Source: Nocardiopsis xinjiangensis YIM 90004 (GTDB taxonomy: Bacteria > Actinomycetota > Actinomycetes > Streptosporangiales > Streptosporangiaceae). Taken from it: 64,000 nt of DNA. The notes under the pieces were generated by a model. The model saw only the letters and a program-made list of their open reading frames with translations. It searched no databases and had not been told where the DNA came from. The stretch's first letter is position 1, and each line of letters starts with the position of its first letter. The stretch is taken from the NCBI RefSeq assembly GCF_000341145.1, contig NZ_ANBE01000007.1:90970-154969 (forward strand). Direction: 5' to 3'. A program made the translations under genes and the position numbers. This document shows positions 1 through 7,764 of the stretch, one piece after another.

Positions 1-1460
1 AGGTCCTGTTGGAGGCGGGCGTGCAGAGCGACCAGTCCCACCGGGGCCTGCGGACCGAAGCGGCGCCGCACGTACTCGGACAGGGCGATCCGCACAGGAA
101 GCATCCGGTCGTGCAGGCCCAGCCAGCGCCGCAGGGCGTCGAGGTCGGTGAGCAGGGGACGCCACTCGGATGTGGCGGCGGTGAGTCCGCTGTCGGGGAC
201 GACCGCGTTCTCGTGGAAGGCGAATTTTCCGAGAACGTCCGGTGCGGGCCAGTCCAGGTCCAGTGTGCGGCCGATCTCGGAGAGCCCGGCCACGGCGGTT
301 CGTTGTCGGCCCCGGACGCCGTCGACGTCGGTCGGGGCCACCGGACGGCGCACGGTCCGGTCCAAGCGCCGGAGTTGCTCCAGGAGCGGGGCGTGGTCGT
401 GGTCGGAGGCCGCCTCCAGGAACCCGATCAGGTCGGCCAAGGGCTGTTCGGACTGGTCCGGCACGGGCGAGACGTGTTCGAGCACCCCGAGATCCAGGAG
501 TCGGCGGCAGTACGCGGCCGCCGACGTCTCCTGCCCACCGGAGAGCGTCGCCAGGCGGGCCCGGAGCTCGGCCACGGTGCAGCCCTGGTGTCCGAGCTCG
601 AGGGCGGTCTCGACCGCAGCGGAGAAAGGTAGGGAGACCAGAGACTCGTCGGGGCGGCGGCCGAGGAAGAGATGGCCCGTACCGGTGGTGGTCAGGCTGG
701 GGTTGGGGCGCACGCGGAGGTCGGCGACGAGGGCGTCGTCGGCCAGGAGCGCGGCCGTGATCTGGTCCAGGACCATGCGGTCGAGTTCGGTGACGCACCG
801 GATCCCTGCGGAGGCGGTGCTCCTGGCACCGTCGGGCGTCGGTGTCCACGTCCCCCGCGCGATGGCCGTGAACGTGCTGTACGGGCTCGTCTTGGTCGCC
901 GCGCGCGAGACGAACTTCGTCAGGCCGATGAGGGTGCGCCGCCGGAGTTCACCCCGATCGCGCACGGCGGCCTTGCGGACCTCGTCCAGCAGAGCGGGCC
1001 CGGCCTGGGCCAGGGCGTGCTGGAAGAGCGGCGCGGAGGCGATCCGGATCAGCTGCGCCGTCTCTTCGCCGGTTCCGCGGTCGACGGCGGCCGTGAGTTC
1101 GGCGTGGGCCTGCTTGCGCCGCCGCATGCGCCACATCCACCGTTCGATCCGTGAGGCCACATGCTCGGGAAGTGCGGCAGATATCTGCGGTGACCATTCT
1201 TCTCGCGCCGGGAAACGCTTCCGATGGACACATCTACGCAATGCGACCATTTGCGGTTTCACCTCGGAACCCGAGCTCTCCCCGATCACTTCGTAGAGGA
1301 GGTCGCTGATCTCTTCCGCGTCCCTCTCCAGGGCGGAATCAAGAGCGGTGATCTCCTCCACGACGAGCCAGTGCGAACCGGTTGAAATTTCAGCTAGAAC
1401 AGAGGCGGGAAGACCGCAGAATCGCACGAAAAAGGACGCCTCCGACGCATCGGAAACCAC
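1..1460 (-). CDS. LanB-type dehydratase, N-terminal part (runs off the window)
   Basis: About 486 residues are visible before the window edge cuts the gene. The N-terminus has the short FCGLPASVL element typical of lantibiotic dehydratase N domains, and KTSPYSTFT lies near residue 190, the signature of the tRNA-Glu-dependent glutamylation domain. Proteins of this family glutamylate Ser/Thr of a precursor peptide and, with an elimination domain, give dehydroalanines. The GTG at 1460 is chosen because GAAGG lies 6 to 10 bases upstream and an in-frame stop sits just before it. Thiopeptide systems use a split LanB with a separate pyridine-forming protein; whether this one is split or full length cannot be seen. 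The thiopeptide-like precursor directly upstream on the same strand is its likely substrate. Confidence 0.88.
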   Translation of the reverse strand, partial: MVSDASEASFFVRFCGLPASVLAEISTGSHWLVVEEITALDSALERDAEEISDLLYEVIGESSGSEVKPQMVALRRCVHRKRFPAREEWSPQISAALPEHVASRIERWMWRMRRRKQAHAELTAAVDRGTGEETAQLIRIASAPLFQHALAQAGPALLDEVRKAAVRDRGELRRRTLIGLTKFVSRAATKTSPYSTFTAIARGTWTPTPDGARSTASAGIRCVTELDRMVLDQITAALLADDALVADLRVRPNPSLTTTGTGHLFLGRRPDESLVSLPFSAAVETALELGHQGCTVAELRARLATLSGGQETSAAAYCRRLLDLGVLEHVSPVPDQSEQPLADLIGFLEAASDHDHAPLLEQLRRLDRTVRRPVAPTDVDGVRGRQRTAVAGLSEIGRTLDLDWPAPDVLGKFAFHENAVVPDSGLTAATSEWRPLLTDLDALRRWLGLHDRMLPVRIALSEYVRRRFGPQAPVGLVALHARLQQD

Positions 1461-1538
1461 AGATCACCTTCGTCCGCTCGCGGGCCGGCCGGTCGGCTCC
1501 GGGCCGGGTTCGGGAGCCCATGGGGCTTCGGGAGACCA

Positions 1539-1570
1539 CGGGGGCGGGGCACCGTGGCGCCCCGCCCCCG
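1539..1570 (-). terminator. GC hairpin between precursor and dehydratase genes
   Basis: A perfect 12-bp stem (arms 1539-1550 and 1559-1570, 8-nt loop) starts 12 bases after the precursor stop codon. There is no long T-run, so it probably acts as a partial terminator or mRNA-stabilising stem. That would give more precursor than enzyme transcript, as is common in RiPP operons. Confidence 0.6.
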
Positions 1571-1581
1571 CAGCGTGCTGA

Positions 1582-1746
1582 CTACGGCAGCGACGAGCAG
1601 GAGCAACCGCAGCTGGGCGAGGACGCGCCGTTCTCGACCAGGCCGTGGCCGCTGGTCAGCGACTCCACGGTCAGCCCCTTGTCGCTGAGCTCGAAGACAT
1701 CCGCCGGGATGTCGTCGAGGTTGAAGTCGGTGGACTCTTCACTCAT
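1582..1746 (-). CDS. Thiopeptide-like RiPP precursor peptide (54 aa)
   Basis: ATG at 1746 follows an excellent GGAAGGAG site. The first ~41 residues are acidic and contain DDIPADVFEL and LTVESLTSGHG, which match, from memory, leaders of the thiomuracin/GE2270 thiopeptide class. The likely core is the 13 residues after Gly40-Ala41: SSPSCGCSCSSLP. It contains only Ser, Cys, Gly, Pro and Leu. Three Cys could become thiazoles, and Ser1 with Ser10 or Ser11 could form the pyridine. The leader end ENGA and the core spacing S-x-x-S-C-x-C also recall lactazole. A LanB-like dehydratase gene follows 121 bases downstream. The tail and ring size differ from the thiopeptides I know. Cleavage site and product are inference. 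Confidence 0.88.
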   Translation of the reverse strand: MSEESTDFNLDDIPADVFELSDKGLTVESLTSGHGLVENGASSPSCGCSCSSLP

Positions 1747-2160
1747 GACGAGACTCCTTCCTGTGGCAATGACATGCAATTTCAGCCATGGCAGCGGAGG
1801 CAGGAAACTGAATCATAAATTCATGGCCCAGTCGGGGACAATCCCTTTTCCGATCACCGCATCAAAAGATTAACCACGGCCGAGTCGGAGCCGCAAGGAA
1901 AATCCTCGCTTTGGCCACATCAGGACATGGGGACCGCCAGGGGTTTTATAAAGTCAGCAACGGGTGACGCCGCTCCTGGCCGAGTGAAATGCGTGAGGGT
2001 ATGTACGCATCTGTCCAATCCGTCCTCCGCTACAAAAACCATGCCCCAGGGGAACGGCTCCAACCGGCGCTCCCGCGCAGTTCTCATTTCGGATGAGGGC
2101 ACCGGCCACGAGGGAGGAAACTGCGCGACACTCGTCAACCGCGAGAGACCGCCGACGCCC
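1747..2160. other. Intergenic region upstream of the precursor
   Basis: About 414 bases between the DUF1989 gene and the precursor. Apart from the putative precursor promoter and an AT-richer stretch at about 1780-2060, I see no further gene or strong hairpin. Confidence 0.5.
1812..1841 (-). promoter_or_regulatory. Putative promoter of the precursor gene
   Basis: On the minus strand, TTGTCC (1836-1841) and TATGAT (1812-1817) are separated by 18 bases, in a locally AT-richer stretch. This predicts a start near 1806 and a leader of about 60 bases before the precursor ATG. Confidence 0.55.
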
Positions 2161-3057
2161 TCAGCTGGGGCCGGTGAGGCCGTGCCGCCCCTGGTAGGCG
2201 GCGGTCGGCGGCACGCTCCACCCCTTCGTGAGCGCCGGGGAGGGACGGTGGACCTCCACCCCGAGCGGACGGCACACCTCGATCGGATCACGGGCGTCCG
2301 GGCCCCACAGCGGGACCGAGAGATCCCCGCCGGGACAGGTCGACAGGGCACACAGCAGATCCTGCTCGGCGAAGAACTCGAAGAAGTCACCCGGCCTGGC
2401 GGGCGAAGCCTTCATGAAGTACTGGTCCTGGTCGTTGAGGCCGGTGCACTGGAAGACGTTGAGGACGTCGTGCACATCGAACTCGGTCAACCCGTACGGC
2501 AGGATCGCGCGGGTCAGGTTCGAGTGGCAGTGCCGATCGAAGTCCTCACCGGTCAGCATCCGGTTCACGTACGGGTCGCACCGGGTCCCGAGCAGGTCGT
2601 GCACCCGCCCGCCCTCCTCGTCCGTCCCGTACCGGTCCAGGGTGTCTCCGGTGACCGTCACCAGAGGACGCAAGTACGGCAGGGTCGACCACAACCGGTC
2701 GTGGCGGCTCACGTGCGCGCTCTGCAACTGACGGGTCCGCGAGGCCCACAGACGCTCGCGCGGGTTGTACCGGTTCCAGATGTTGAGGTCCCCGACCTGA
2801 GGCCCCTCCGGGGTGGAGATCCGGCACAGATACCCGGCGGGGACCTCCCACGCCCGGCCGGAGCGGATCGGCAGCACGAAACGCTCCACGAGCTCGCGGT
2901 CCTCGGTGTGCTTGGCGAGCCGGTCGTAGAAGGCGGTCTCGACGCCGAGGGCGCTGCCCTCACCGGCTTGGTAGGCGGCTTCGGGTGATCCCAACGGGCC
3001 CCTCACGATTCCGGACGGACCCACGCCCTGGGCGCGCCCTCCAGACACCAGATGCAC
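2161..3057 (-). CDS. DUF1989 (urea carboxylase-associated) family protein
   Basis: The protein carries the family hallmarks: VPAGYLCRI, GPQVGDLNIWN, CHSNL, DVHDVLNVF, then YFMKASPARPGDFFEF and ALSTCPGGD near the C-terminus. DUF1989 proteins are usually encoded with urea or guanidine catabolism genes as paired small proteins of unclear chemistry. Here there are no such partners. It lies between an MFS exporter and a thiopeptide-like precursor on one strand, so a role in peptide tailoring or export is possible but unproven. The start is uncertain: GTG 3057 is the longest option, while recognisable family sequence begins only near residue 35, and an internal GTG near 3020 is preceded by GGAGGG. 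Confidence 0.8.
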   Translation of the reverse strand: MHLVSGGRAQGVGPSGIVRGPLGSPEAAYQAGEGSALGVETAFYDRLAKHTEDRELVERFVLPIRSGRAWEVPAGYLCRISTPEGPQVGDLNIWNRYNPRERLWASRTRQLQSAHVSRHDRLWSTLPYLRPLVTVTGDTLDRYGTDEEGGRVHDLLGTRCDPYVNRMLTGEDFDRHCHSNLTRAILPYGLTEFDVHDVLNVFQCTGLNDQDQYFMKASPARPGDFFEFFAEQDLLCALSTCPGGDLSVPLWGPDARDPIEVCRPLGVEVHRPSPALTKGWSVPPTAAYQGRHGLTGPS

Positions 3058-3313
3058 CCGGGAACGTACCCCGTTGCCGTGGCCGGAAAAGGGACCCGCG
3101 CTCCCTGCGCCACCTCCCCGGCCCCGGCCCCGAACTCGGCGGCCCCGAGGTCTCGGCTCAACGGAGGGCGGATAGAGAGAAGGGCCGCTCTGCGTTCGAT
3201 CCCACGGGAGGACCTCCCGCCCTCCGGTCCGCAGATCTTCCCGTCATCGCCGCCCCTCGGGCCACTTCGACCTCCCCGATCCGGGTCGGGGGGCCGGTGG
3301 AAAGCGCCCGCGC

Positions 3314-4687
3314 TCATCGCGTAGAACCCATGGAGGCATCACCCCCCGCACCGGTGGTGTGATTGTGTGCCGACTGGTCCTCTGCGGTGTCTTCCTCGGT
3401 GAGAACACCGATGTGCCTGAGCATCGACCCGGTGATCACGGCGAGCAGGAGAACGGCGACCGTGCCCAGCCACCCCGTCGTGTTCAGGCCCGTGATGAAT
3501 GCTTCCTGGGCCTGCTGCAGTACCGACCCGGGAATTTCATCCGCGACCGAGGTGGCCCCTGAGAGGCTGGTCTCCACAGATTCGGCGGTATCCGTCGACA
3601 GCCCGGCGAGACTCCCGGCCTGTATTCGGGTGGCGTAGACGGCGGCCGACAGGCTGCCGATCAAGGTGACACCGGCCGCCAGGCCGAGTTCCTGGACGGT
3701 CTCCGACATCGCAGCGGCGGACCCGGCTTTCTCCGAGGGAGCGGCCCCCACCACGAGGTCCGTGCCGAGCGCCGCGATCGCGCCCAGTCCCAGATACACC
3801 AGGGAGAAACCGCCGACCACGAGGAACAGGACGCCGCCCACGCCGACCAGGCCGGCGAGCATCATCCCCAGGGCGACGCTGAAGGCCCGGTTCTTGAAGA
3901 GGGCCATATCGAGCAGCGGACTTTCGAGGTGTAGCTGGCGACGCACGAAGACGGCGGAGAAGAGGACGCCGGCCAACAGGGCGACGACCACCGGAAGGCT
4001 CAGACCGACCTTGGCGAACTCCTTGACCGCGTAGACGATCGGCAACATGGCCAGAAGCGACAGGGCCGCGCTCCACAGGTCGAACCGACCGCTCTGGGGC
4101 GCGCGGTACTCGGGTAGCAGGAACGGCGCCAGCACCATCATCAGGACGAGCACGGGGACCGCCGGCAAGAAGGCGGCGCCCCACCAGAAGAAGTCGAGGA
4201 GAACACCTCCGACGAGTGGCCCGGCCGCCATACCGCCGGCGAAGAAGGTCGCCCACATCCCGATGGCGAAAGCCCGCTGCCGAGGGTCATGGAACATGTT
4301 GCTGATCAGCGCGAGCGTCGACGGCATGAGCGTGGCACCAGCCACGCCCAAGGCCGCGCGCGCAGCGATGAGTACCTCCGGTGTCGGAGCGTACGCGGCC
4401 GCGAGCGAGGCGGCGACGAAACCGACACCACCGGTCATCAAGAGTCGACGGCGACCGATCCTGTCTCCGATCGTCCCCATGGTGATGAGGAAACCGGCGA
4501 TCAGGAAGCTGTAGGCGTCCACGATCCATAGTTCCTGGGTACCGGTGGGGTTCAGGTCCGCGGCCAAGGACGGCAAGGCCAGGTGCAGAACGGTGAGGTC
4601 CAGGCCCAGGAGGACAGTCGGCAAGGCCAATACAGCCAGCCCTGCCCACTGCGCCGGTCCCGCCTTACCACTACGCGGGGTGCTCAT
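3314..4687 (-). CDS. MFS drug exporter (DHA2/EmrB-like), apparently internally shortened
   Basis: A 457-residue polytopic membrane protein. The N-terminal half is textbook DHA2: LDLTVLHLALPSLA in TM1, WIVDAYSF in TM2, GDRIGRRRLL in loop 2-3 and GPLVGGVLLD in TM5. The C-terminal half passes directly from GVGGVLFLV to VGGFSLVYLGLGA. Relatives I know have about 60 extra residues there (two helices including a YLQLV...SPLEAGL segment), so two membrane spans appear to be missing in frame. ATG 4687 is used. It lies upstream of the RiPP genes on the same strand and could export the product or be unrelated. A remnant of a regulator gene sits divergently beside it. Confidence 0.85.
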   Translation of the reverse strand: MSTPRSGKAGPAQWAGLAVLALPTVLLGLDLTVLHLALPSLAADLNPTGTQELWIVDAYSFLIAGFLITMGTIGDRIGRRRLLMTGGVGFVAASLAAAYAPTPEVLIAARAALGVAGATLMPSTLALISNMFHDPRQRAFAIGMWATFFAGGMAAGPLVGGVLLDFFWWGAAFLPAVPVLVLMMVLAPFLLPEYRAPQSGRFDLWSAALSLLAMLPIVYAVKEFAKVGLSLPVVVALLAGVLFSAVFVRRQLHLESPLLDMALFKNRAFSVALGMMLAGLVGVGGVLFLVVGGFSLVYLGLGAIAALGTDLVVGAAPSEKAGSAAAMSETVQELGLAAGVTLIGSLSAAVYATRIQAGSLAGLSTDTAESVETSLSGATSVADEIPGSVLQQAQEAFITGLNTTGWLGTVAVLLLAVITGSMLRHIGVLTEEDTAEDQSAHNHTTGAGGDASMGSTR

Positions 4688-4799
4688 GGCACGCCCCCTT
4701 CCTCATCGGAACACCCCCACTCTCGAGAGCACCGCTCATGCCGTTCGCACGGGGTTCGCACGGGAACGGGACCCACGGGTCCACCCATATGCTGGAGTC

Positions 4800-4961
4800 A
4801 TGCATTTCGGGGTGCTCGGCTCACTCACCGTGTGGAACTCGGGCGGCGAACAGGTCCTCTCGCTGCGGTGCCATGGTCGGCACGAACCCCTCGGCCCCGG
4901 TCCGTCCGGTACTGACCGGGGGCAGCGACCGACCGTGGGGTGTGCCGCCTACCGGTCATGA
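4800..4961 (+). pseudogene. Remnant of a SARP/AfsR-type regulator
   Basis: The opening residues MHFGVLGSLTVWNSGGEQV match the start of SARP/BTAD regulators, which begin with a short FxVLGPLxV strand. After about residue 20 the similarity stops, and the frame ends 54 codons from the start, where a complete gene would have hundreds. TATGCT lies just upstream. It is divergent from the MFS exporter, so it is probably what is left of that exporter's regulator. Low-complexity coincidence cannot be excluded. Confidence 0.45.
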
Positions 4962-5921
4962 GTCCGGGGGCGAGTGCCTTTCAGCCAGATCCCTGGCGAG
5001 CTGACGGATGCGTTCGCGGGCTGTCTCCGGGGTGAGTATCTCGATGTGGTCGCCGAACTGCAGGAGCTGACGCACCGACTCGATGTCGGGGTAGAGGACG
5101 ACGACCGTGCACCAGCCGTTTTCCGCGTCGGAGACCTCGTGGATACGGGTACCGAGGATGCGCCGAGCGAGGTCGAGGCGGCTTTCCCGGAGACGGACGG
5201 TCATGCGCACCCGGCCTGGTGTCTCGGTGCGTTCCTTCAGCGCATCCCACATGGTGCGAAGGGTCTGCCCCGGGCGGAGGGCGGCCGGCGCGTCGAGTGT
5301 CTCGTAGGCCGAGAGCCGTTCCAGGGCGAACAACCGGCCGGTGCCCTGGTCTTCGGCAACGAGGTACCAGCGGCCCGATTTCGCCACGAGCCCGTACGGA
5401 TCGACCACCCGCATCGAGGCCTGCCCCTCGGCGCTGCGCCGGTAATGGATGCGCATCCGGCGTCGGTGGCGCAGCGCCGAGGCCAGATCGGCGACGTCCA
5501 CCTCCACCCTCGGACCCGCCATCCACGCAGTGCTGTCCACCACGACCAGGTCCGCCAGTCGCGGCAGGTTCGGGGCCCCGGGCACTGCGCTCTGGCGGGC
5601 GGCGATCTTGCGCGCGGCCGCCTCATGTACAGCAGACAGTCCCAAGCGCTCACGCTGCGCGCTGTCCAAGCCAGCAACGGAGAGGGCCTCCAGCTCCCGG
5701 GGTTCCAGTTGGGAGGCGTCGAGCCGTGCTCCGGGGAGCAGGACGATCCCGCCGTTCCGGCCCCGTTCGGCATAGACAGGCACACCTGCCGTCGAGAGCG
5801 CCCCGACATCCCGCAGCACGGTCCGCCGGGACACCTCCAGACGCTCGGCGAGTTCGGTGGTGCTCATGCGTTGGCGTGTCTGCAGGAGCAGCAGGAGGTG
5901 CAGCAGCCTCGAAGCCTTCAT
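4956..5921 (-). CDS. WYL-domain transcriptional regulator with DeoR-type HTH
   Basis: 321 residues from ATG 5921. An N-terminal winged helix (about residues 3-60: ELAERLEVSRRTVLRDV) is followed by a linker and a WYL domain with DPYGLVAKSGRWYLVAED near residue 190, then a C-terminal WCX-like extension. Such proteins are ligand-responsive regulators, usually controlling a divergent or adjacent gene. Here the VOC-family gene starts 95 bases away in the opposite direction, so autoregulation together with control of that gene is the simplest model. An upstream TTG (5930) is possible but has a poorer ribosome site. Confidence 0.88.
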   Translation of the reverse strand: MKASRLLHLLLLLQTRQRMSTTELAERLEVSRRTVLRDVGALSTAGVPVYAERGRNGGIVLLPGARLDASQLEPRELEALSVAGLDSAQRERLGLSAVHEAAARKIAARQSAVPGAPNLPRLADLVVVDSTAWMAGPRVEVDVADLASALRHRRRMRIHYRRSAEGQASMRVVDPYGLVAKSGRWYLVAEDQGTGRLFALERLSAYETLDAPAALRPGQTLRTMWDALKERTETPGRVRMTVRLRESRLDLARRILGTRIHEVSDAENGWCTVVVLYPDIESVRQLLQFGDHIEILTPETARERIRQLARDLAERHSPPDS

Positions 5922-6016
5922 GCCGACCAACCCTCGCAGAAAAGGTGACAGGTCCTGGCATGTTTATGCGGTCCACTGGTGCGATACCGAGAACCCGTCG
6001 ATCGGAGGAGCGCTCT

Positions 6017-6382
6017 GTGCCCGCACCCGACCTGTTCCTGATCTACGTCCGCGATGCCGGGGCCGCCACCGCCTTTTACAGCAACCTGTTCGAAATCGAG
6101 CCGGTCTTCACCAGCCCCCGCTACGTGGCTTACGAGGTTGCCCCCGGCGTCCTGTTCGCGCTGTGGACAGGACGCAGCGAGCACGCGGTCCCGAGCACCC
6201 CGCGCACGTGCGAGGTCGGACTGATGGTGCCCGGACCGGCGTCCGCAGTTGACGAGACCTTCACGAGTTGGGTCTCGAAGGGCGTCCACGTCGTGGAGGA
6301 ACCGCACGACGAGGTCTTCGGTCGCACGTTCGTGATCACGGACCCCGATGGCAACCTCATCCGGGTCTCCCCGGTGGACTGA
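6017..6382 (+). CDS. VOC (glyoxalase/bleomycin-resistance) family protein
   Basis: 121 residues. The GTG at 6017 is selected because GGAGGAG ends 6 bases upstream and the coding similarity begins with LFLIYVRDAGAATAFYSNLF, the first beta-alpha unit of a VOC fold. A second half ends with FVITDPDGNLIRV, the standard C-terminal VOC strand carrying a likely metal-ligand position. VOC proteins include glyoxalases, dioxygenases and antibiotic-sequestering proteins; the substrate cannot be named here. It pairs divergently with the WYL regulator, a common arrangement. A terminator-like hairpin follows. Confidence 0.88.
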   Translation: MPAPDLFLIYVRDAGAATAFYSNLFEIEPVFTSPRYVAYEVAPGVLFALWTGRSEHAVPSTPRTCEVGLMVPGPASAVDETFTSWVSKGVHVVEEPHDEVFGRTFVITDPDGNLIRVSPVD

Positions 6383-6720
6383 CCTGAACGAACCCCGCCC
6401 ACTGTGTTCGTTCTCGAAGGGTCGGCCACATTCGTTGGTCGGCCCTTCGGCCGGTCCAGGAGCTCAGACATGTCACACCCGAATGCTGCTCTCCCCGCGC
6501 CACCGCTCGAAAGCCACGCACCTCCTCGCCGGGGGAGCCGATCAGTGCGAACGGGGGACAGGCCTGGATGATGCGCGACCAGACGGTGGGGACGGCGCCC
6601 GACGCGATGCCGGGGATCATCTCCGGTATCTGCGGAAATCGGGCGCTTGCCACAGGTCTGGCCCGCAAAGGGACCTTCCGCGGGGCGCGATCCCGTCTTC
6701 GCGGGGCTACCCTCGCCGGT
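6383..6720. other. Intergenic stretch before the methyltransferase
   Basis: It holds the VOC hairpin and otherwise no convincing gene. An open frame extends upstream from the methyltransferase start but lacks family similarity before ATG 6721. Confidence 0.5.
6417..6447 (+). terminator. Hairpin downstream of the VOC gene
   Basis: An 11-bp stem with two G-U pairs (arms 6417-6427 and 6437-6447) lies 35 bases after the VOC stop. It is a plausible intrinsic terminator without a T-tract. Confidence 0.45.
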
Positions 6721-7515
6721 ATGACCAACCCCTCACAGCACCCGATCGACGCCTCCGTACCCCACTCCGCCCGTGTGTGGAACTACTGGCTGGGCGGCAA
6801 GGACAACTACCCCGTGGACCGCGAAGCAGGGGAGAAGTTCTTGGAGACCTTCCCCGGGATCGCCCAAGAGGCCAGGGCCGCACGGGCCTTCCTGACCCGC
6901 GCGGTGCGCTACCTGGCAGAGGAGGCCGGAATCCGCCAGTTCCTCGACATCGGCACCGGCCTGCCGACGGCCGACAACACCCACGAGGTGGCGCAGACCC
7001 TGCGCCCGGACGCGCGGATCCTCTACGTGGACAACGACCCCTTGGTACTCACCCACGCCCGTGCCCTGCTCACCAGTACCGAAGAGGGCTACGCAGACTA
7101 TCTCCACGCGAGTTTGGAGGAGCCGAAGGAGATCCTGGCCGCCGCCCGGGAGCGCCTGGATTTCGACGAGCCGATCGGGCTGATCATCATCGGCGTCCTC
7201 GCCCACGTCTCCGGCTACGGACGGGCCAAAGACATCGTACGGACCCTGCGGGACGCGCTCCCCGCGGGCAGCCACCTGATCATCAGCGACGGAACGCACA
7301 GCCACCAGGCCAACGTCGAGGCGCAGGAGGACTACAACGAGAGCGGGGCGGTGGCCTACAACCTGCGCAGCAAGGAGGAGATCGCAGGGTTCTTCGAGGG
7401 GCTGGAAGTGGTCGATCCGGGCCTGACCACGGTCACCCGCTGGCGGTGCGAGGAGACCGAGTTCGGCACCCCGCCCGAAGTGGACGGCTACGGCGGGGTC
7501 GGCCGAAAGTCCTGA
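6721..7515 (+). CDS. SAM-dependent methyltransferase, DUF574 family
   Basis: 264 residues from ATG 6721. The protein begins with the family's characteristic ARVWNYWLGGKDNYPVDR segment (about residues 16-33). It then shows FLDIGTGLPTADNTHEVAQ (SAM-binding glycine loop), a YVDNDPLVLTHARALL segment (acidic loop contacting the ribose) and IGVLAHV. DUF574/Methyltransf_19 proteins are abundant paralogues in Streptomyces-like genomes, and few have known substrates. A longer frame starts upstream at 6568 but those codons look non-coding. It stands alone on its strand between intergenic regions, so no pathway can be assigned. Confidence 0.88.
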   Translation: MTNPSQHPIDASVPHSARVWNYWLGGKDNYPVDREAGEKFLETFPGIAQEARAARAFLTRAVRYLAEEAGIRQFLDIGTGLPTADNTHEVAQTLRPDARILYVDNDPLVLTHARALLTSTEEGYADYLHASLEEPKEILAAARERLDFDEPIGLIIIGVLAHVSGYGRAKDIVRTLRDALPAGSHLIISDGTHSHQANVEAQEDYNESGAVAYNLRSKEEIAGFFEGLEVVDPGLTTVTRWRCEETEFGTPPEVDGYGGVGRKS

Positions 7516-7764
7516 CCGGGTGCCTTTCTGCCCTCGGCCACACGGCCCTCGAGCTCGTCCAGGCGATGATCGACCGCCCCCGGCGTTCCTCGGGGCCGGC
7601 CACGTGTCGGCCTCACACGGTGCTCTGAGTATCCCTGCTCAGGGCAGCGTGACTTTTTTGCGTTGGGATGGGGGATACCGGCCCCCTGGGACGCCGCGGC
7701 AACCGCGCCGCGATCCGGGCGGGCGGCAGAGAGCAGTTCGCAGACGAGGGGAAGGCGGTGCCCG

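Noticed and set aside
148-1296. Long plus-strand frame opposite the dehydratase
   Set aside because: The minus strand encodes a clear LanB N-domain; the plus frame is an Arg/Ser-rich shadow caused by high GC.
1927-2988. 353-codon plus-strand frame opposite the DUF1989 gene
   Set aside because: No recognisable domain, while the minus strand carries continuous DUF1989 motifs.
3003-3317. Minus-strand frame between the DUF1989 and MFS genes
   Set aside because: Low-complexity Arg/Gly/Pro sequence without family similarity or a good ribosome site.
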